The position numbers and the translations under genes were made by a program. The notes beneath the pieces were generated by a model. That model did not search any database. It had not been told where the DNA came from and saw only the letters and a list, made by a program, of their open reading frames with translations. A stretch of DNA of 64,000 nucleotides from Streptomyces rapamycinicus NRRL 5491 (GTDB lineage: Bacteria; Actinomycetota; Actinomycetes; Streptomycetales; Streptomycetaceae): contig NZ_CP085193.1 of the NCBI RefSeq assembly GCF_024298965.1, positions 10,354,001-10,418,000 on the forward strand, in the 5' to 3' direction. Of the stretch, positions 63,419 through 64,000 are shown one piece after another (position 1 is the stretch's first letter; each line of letters starts with the position of its first letter).

Positions 63419-64000
63419 ATGACAGAAACCACAACTTCCCTGGTCACCGGTGCCAACAAGGGCATCGGGCGCGAGGTCGTAGCCCGGCTCGCCTCGCTCG
63501 GCACGAACGTCCTGCTGGCCTCGCGCGACCCGGACCGCGGTGCGGCAGCCGCAGCCGACCTGGGCCCGCGGGTGTACCCGGTCACCCTGGACGTCACCGA
63601 CCGCGCCAGCGTCCTTTCCGCCGCCCGCTGGATCGAGGAGCGCGTTGGCCGGCTGGACATCCTGGTCAACAACGCCGGCATCTCTGGCGACCTCGCCGCC
63701 CAGAGCCCTGGCAGTGTCGAACTGCCCGCTGTACGCGAGGTGTTCGAGACCAACGTGTTCGGCGTGATCAGCGTGACCACCACGATGCTGCCGCTGCTCG
63801 CCCGCTCCCCCGCCGCCCGGATCGTCAATGTCAGCAGTGGACTGGGCTCCATCGCCCGGATGACCGATCCCGAGGACTACTTCACAACCCGGCCCCCGTT
63901 GGCCGCGTACGTCCCGTCCAAGACCGCACTCAACTCGCTGACCGTGCAGTACGCCAAGGAACTGCGCAGCCGCAACATCCTGGTCAACGCCGCCGATCCG
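63419..64000 (+). CDS. SDR family oxidoreductase (3' partial)
   Basis: The 194 codons visible show a classical short-chain dehydrogenase: TGANKGIGR cofactor motif, DILVNNAGIS, NVSSGLGS, and the Tyr/Lys pair in AYVPSKTAL. The frame is open to the last base, so the C-terminus lies beyond the window. It is divergent from the LysR gene that probably regulates it. Confidence 0.9.
   Translation, partial: MTETTTSLVTGANKGIGREVVARLASLGTNVLLASRDPDRGAAAAADLGPRVYPVTLDVTDRASVLSAARWIEERVGRLDILVNNAGISGDLAAQSPGSVELPAVREVFETNVFGVISVTTTMLPLLARSPAARIVNVSSGLGSIARMTDPEDYFTTRPPLAAYVPSKTALNSLTVQYAKELRSRNILVNAADP

Overview
The window is high-GC actinobacterial DNA with nearly all wobble positions G or C, frequent GTG starts, ATGA/GTGA overlaps between genes, Tat signals, IclR/MarR/LysR/AraC/Lrp regulators and a cobalamin riboswitch before metE. 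This fits a large Streptomyces chromosome; the density of catabolic genes and broken genes suggests an arm or accessory region. No tRNA, rRNA, CRISPR array, prophage or intact insertion sequence was seen.

Region 1 (1-11175, + strand) is one long carbohydrate operon: end of a ribose-type ABC permease, a single-domain ABC ATPase, an UlaG-like lactonase, a KDPG-type aldolase, an SDR, two zinc-type polyol dehydrogenases, an FGGY (GlpK-like) kinase, a shikimate-dehydrogenase-like protein, a cupin sugar-phosphate isomerase, a D-2-hydroxyacid dehydrogenase and an RpiR/SIS regulator. The set points to uptake and oxidation of a polyol or sugar acid, but the substrate cannot be read from the sequence.

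Region 2 (11187-24130) holds a lipoprotein, an acyl-CoA dehydrogenase, a fused indolepyruvate ferredoxin oxidoreductase with a divergent Lrp regulator, an AraC regulator, an epoxide hydrolase, an SDR/XRE divergent pair and metE under a B12 riboswitch.

Region 3 (24199-35799) is a decay zone. Intact genes (small secreted protein, membrane protein, RlmA-type methyltransferase, GH99, IclR, Gfo/Idh/MocA, ThuA, GH95 fucosidase) alternate with at least six truncated genes (AraC, GH101, molybdopterin oxidoreductase-like, NAD epimerase, enolase-superfamily dehydratase, PQQ sugar dehydrogenase).

Region 4 (35843-46674) carries two systems on the minus strand and a divergent gene: a phosphonatase-like HAD, a TIGR03364-type FAD oxidoreductase and a GntR regulator; then hpaE-hpaD-FAH-family genes (homoprotocatechuate ring cleavage) with a PLP decarboxylase and an acetoacetate-decarboxylase-like protein; then a MarR regulator and a divergent glutamine-synthetase-like gene. 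The hpaE promoter and the GS-like promoter carry the same TTTG-N4-CAAA palindrome, suggesting one MarR regulon that handles an aromatic amine or amino acid.

Region 5 (46704-64000) holds an alpha/beta hydrolase, a LysR/class III aminotransferase pair, an ABC exporter with its own two-component system, a membrane-anchored hydrolase, a phosphate module (PiT transporter, small membrane protein, PPK2), decayed phnD/phnC remnants, a GH43-like enzyme divergent from an aconitase, a YceI protein, and a LysR/SDR divergent pair cut by the window end.
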